Origin: an uncultured Desulfobacterales bacterium
GTDB lineage: Bacteria > Desulfobacterota > Desulfobacteria > Desulfobacterales > SpSt-501
DNA: 64,000 nt
NCBI GenBank assembly: GCA_938048455.1
Contig: CALIUY010000017.1
Coordinates: 108,943-172,942, forward strand
Direction: 5' to 3'
Under the pieces are notes generated by a model. The model saw only the letters and a list, made by a program, of their open reading frames with translations. It ran no database searches and was not told the origin of the DNA. The position numbers were made by a program, and so were the translations under genes. How positions within the stretch are numbered: position 1 is the stretch's first letter; each line of letters begins with the position of its first letter. Below are positions 63,631-64,000 of the stretch, in pieces.

Positions 63631-64000
63631 ATGATCGCCAGGGGAACCGTCGGTTGTGCCGGTCACGTAGACCACGGGAAGACGACGCTGGTGCGCGTCC
63701 TGACCGGAGTGGAGACCGACCGCCGGCCTGAAGAACGAGAGCGCGCGATCTCGATCGAAGTGGGCATCGCCCCTCTGGTTCTCCCTTCGGGCCGCCGGGC
63801 GGCCCTGATCGATGTGCCGGGACACGTCGATTTTCTGAAGAACACGATCCGCGGCTTGCAGCCGATGCGCGACGCATCGAACAGGCGGTCCGCGCCCACC
63901 GCCGGCTGCTCGCACGACTCGCGCGGATCGGAGCCTGGGGAGCGCATCCCCCTGCGCTGTTCCCTCCCCCGCCAGGCCTTCTGGTCGAGGCCTGCCTGCG
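63631..64000 (+). CDS. selB: Start of selenocysteine-specific elongation factor SelB (partial, irregular)
   Basis: The frame runs from ATG 63631 to the window end. Residues 1-76 are SelB G-domain: P-loop [11 protein letters not shown] (10-20), [17 protein letters not shown] with the SelB-type TDR-PEE block, and G3 [11 protein letters not shown] (61-71). After residue about 76 (63858) the expected segment with the AADEGVMPQTREH-type sequence is absent, and the frame becomes Arg/Ser/Pro-rich. A different frame (from 63861) looks more protein-like. RAIS replaces the usual RGIT in switch I. Either a deletion/frameshift or an assembly error is possible. SelB delivers Sec-tRNA to UGA codons with a SECIS hairpin. 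Confidence 0.7.
   Translation, partial: MIARGTVGCAGHVDHGKTTLVRVLTGVETDRRPEERERAISIEVGIAPLVLPSGRRAALIDVPGHVDFLKNTIRGLQPMRDASNRRSAPTAGCSHDSRGSEPGERIPLRCSLPRQAFWSRPAC

Overview
The window is a very GC-rich, densely packed bacterial chromosome segment with about 60 protein genes, two tRNA genes and very little non-coding DNA. Gene content points to an anaerobic Gram-negative bacterium of the former Deltaproteobacteria (Desulfuromonadota/Desulfobacterota type). The evidence is a four-subunit 2-oxoacid:ferredoxin oxidoreductase (kor) operon, an lptC-lptB-rpoN-hpf-ptsN-rapZ-EIIA(Man) cluster, gap-tpiA-secG, recA-alaS, a selenocysteine tRNA next to selB, and HDOD and hybrid-kinase signalling genes. 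The lineage is inferred from gene order and protein character; no search was run.

Layout. 1-9057 (+) is a chain of mostly overlapping metabolic genes: the tail of a probable gamma-glutamyltransferase, a DUF2520 Rossmann protein, an HpcH/HpaI aldolase, a SMUG1-type uracil-DNA glycosylase, a PLP ammonia-lyase-type enzyme, PduO-type cobalamin adenosyltransferase overlapping a compact flavin reductase, a GalT-like transferase, a hydrolase-OsmC fusion and a DUF1499 protein. 9204-13900 (+) holds an HDOD protein, a hybrid histidine kinase, a small conserved protein and an M29 aminopeptidase, with a convergent CheY-like regulator. 14539-19908 holds a DUF151 nuclease-like gene, miaB, recJ, an unknown 140-residue protein and an RNase Z-like protein. 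19826-28619 (-) reads guaB-dnaE-manC-bcsA, ending in a c-di-GMP-type PilZ glycan synthase. 28805-31495 holds a YciO/Sua5 protein and a glucosylglycerate-type synthase/phosphatase pair. 31585-38797 (-) holds rpsA, cmk, hisC and the kor operon headed by a P-loop ATPase.

38947-49081 (mostly +) has a cell-envelope flavour: NamZ-type exo-muramidase, RNase HI with an extra N-terminal domain, PlsB, a one-polypeptide MurU-AmgK fusion, DapB and a large unknown helical protein. NamZ and MurU-AmgK together suggest a MurNAc salvage route that feeds UDP-MurNAc without MurQ. 49086-54892 (-) is M23 peptidase-thpR-recA-alaS. 55042-62999 (+) runs from lptC to secG. The window closes with tRNA-Leu(GAG), a terminator, a lower-GC gap, an unusual tRNA-Sec(UCA) and the start of selB.

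The points most worth a second look are: (i) the tRNA-Sec, whose acceptor plus T stems total 12 base pairs instead of 13, followed by a selB whose similarity to the family stops just after the G3 motif; (ii) the MurU-AmgK fusion near NamZ; (iii) several canonical clusters each lacking one member (lptA, pgk, HPr/EI, possibly recX); (iv) the adenosyltransferase-flavin reductase pair as a possible self-contained corrinoid reduction/adenosylation unit; and (v) the guaB-dnaE-manC-bcsA chain.
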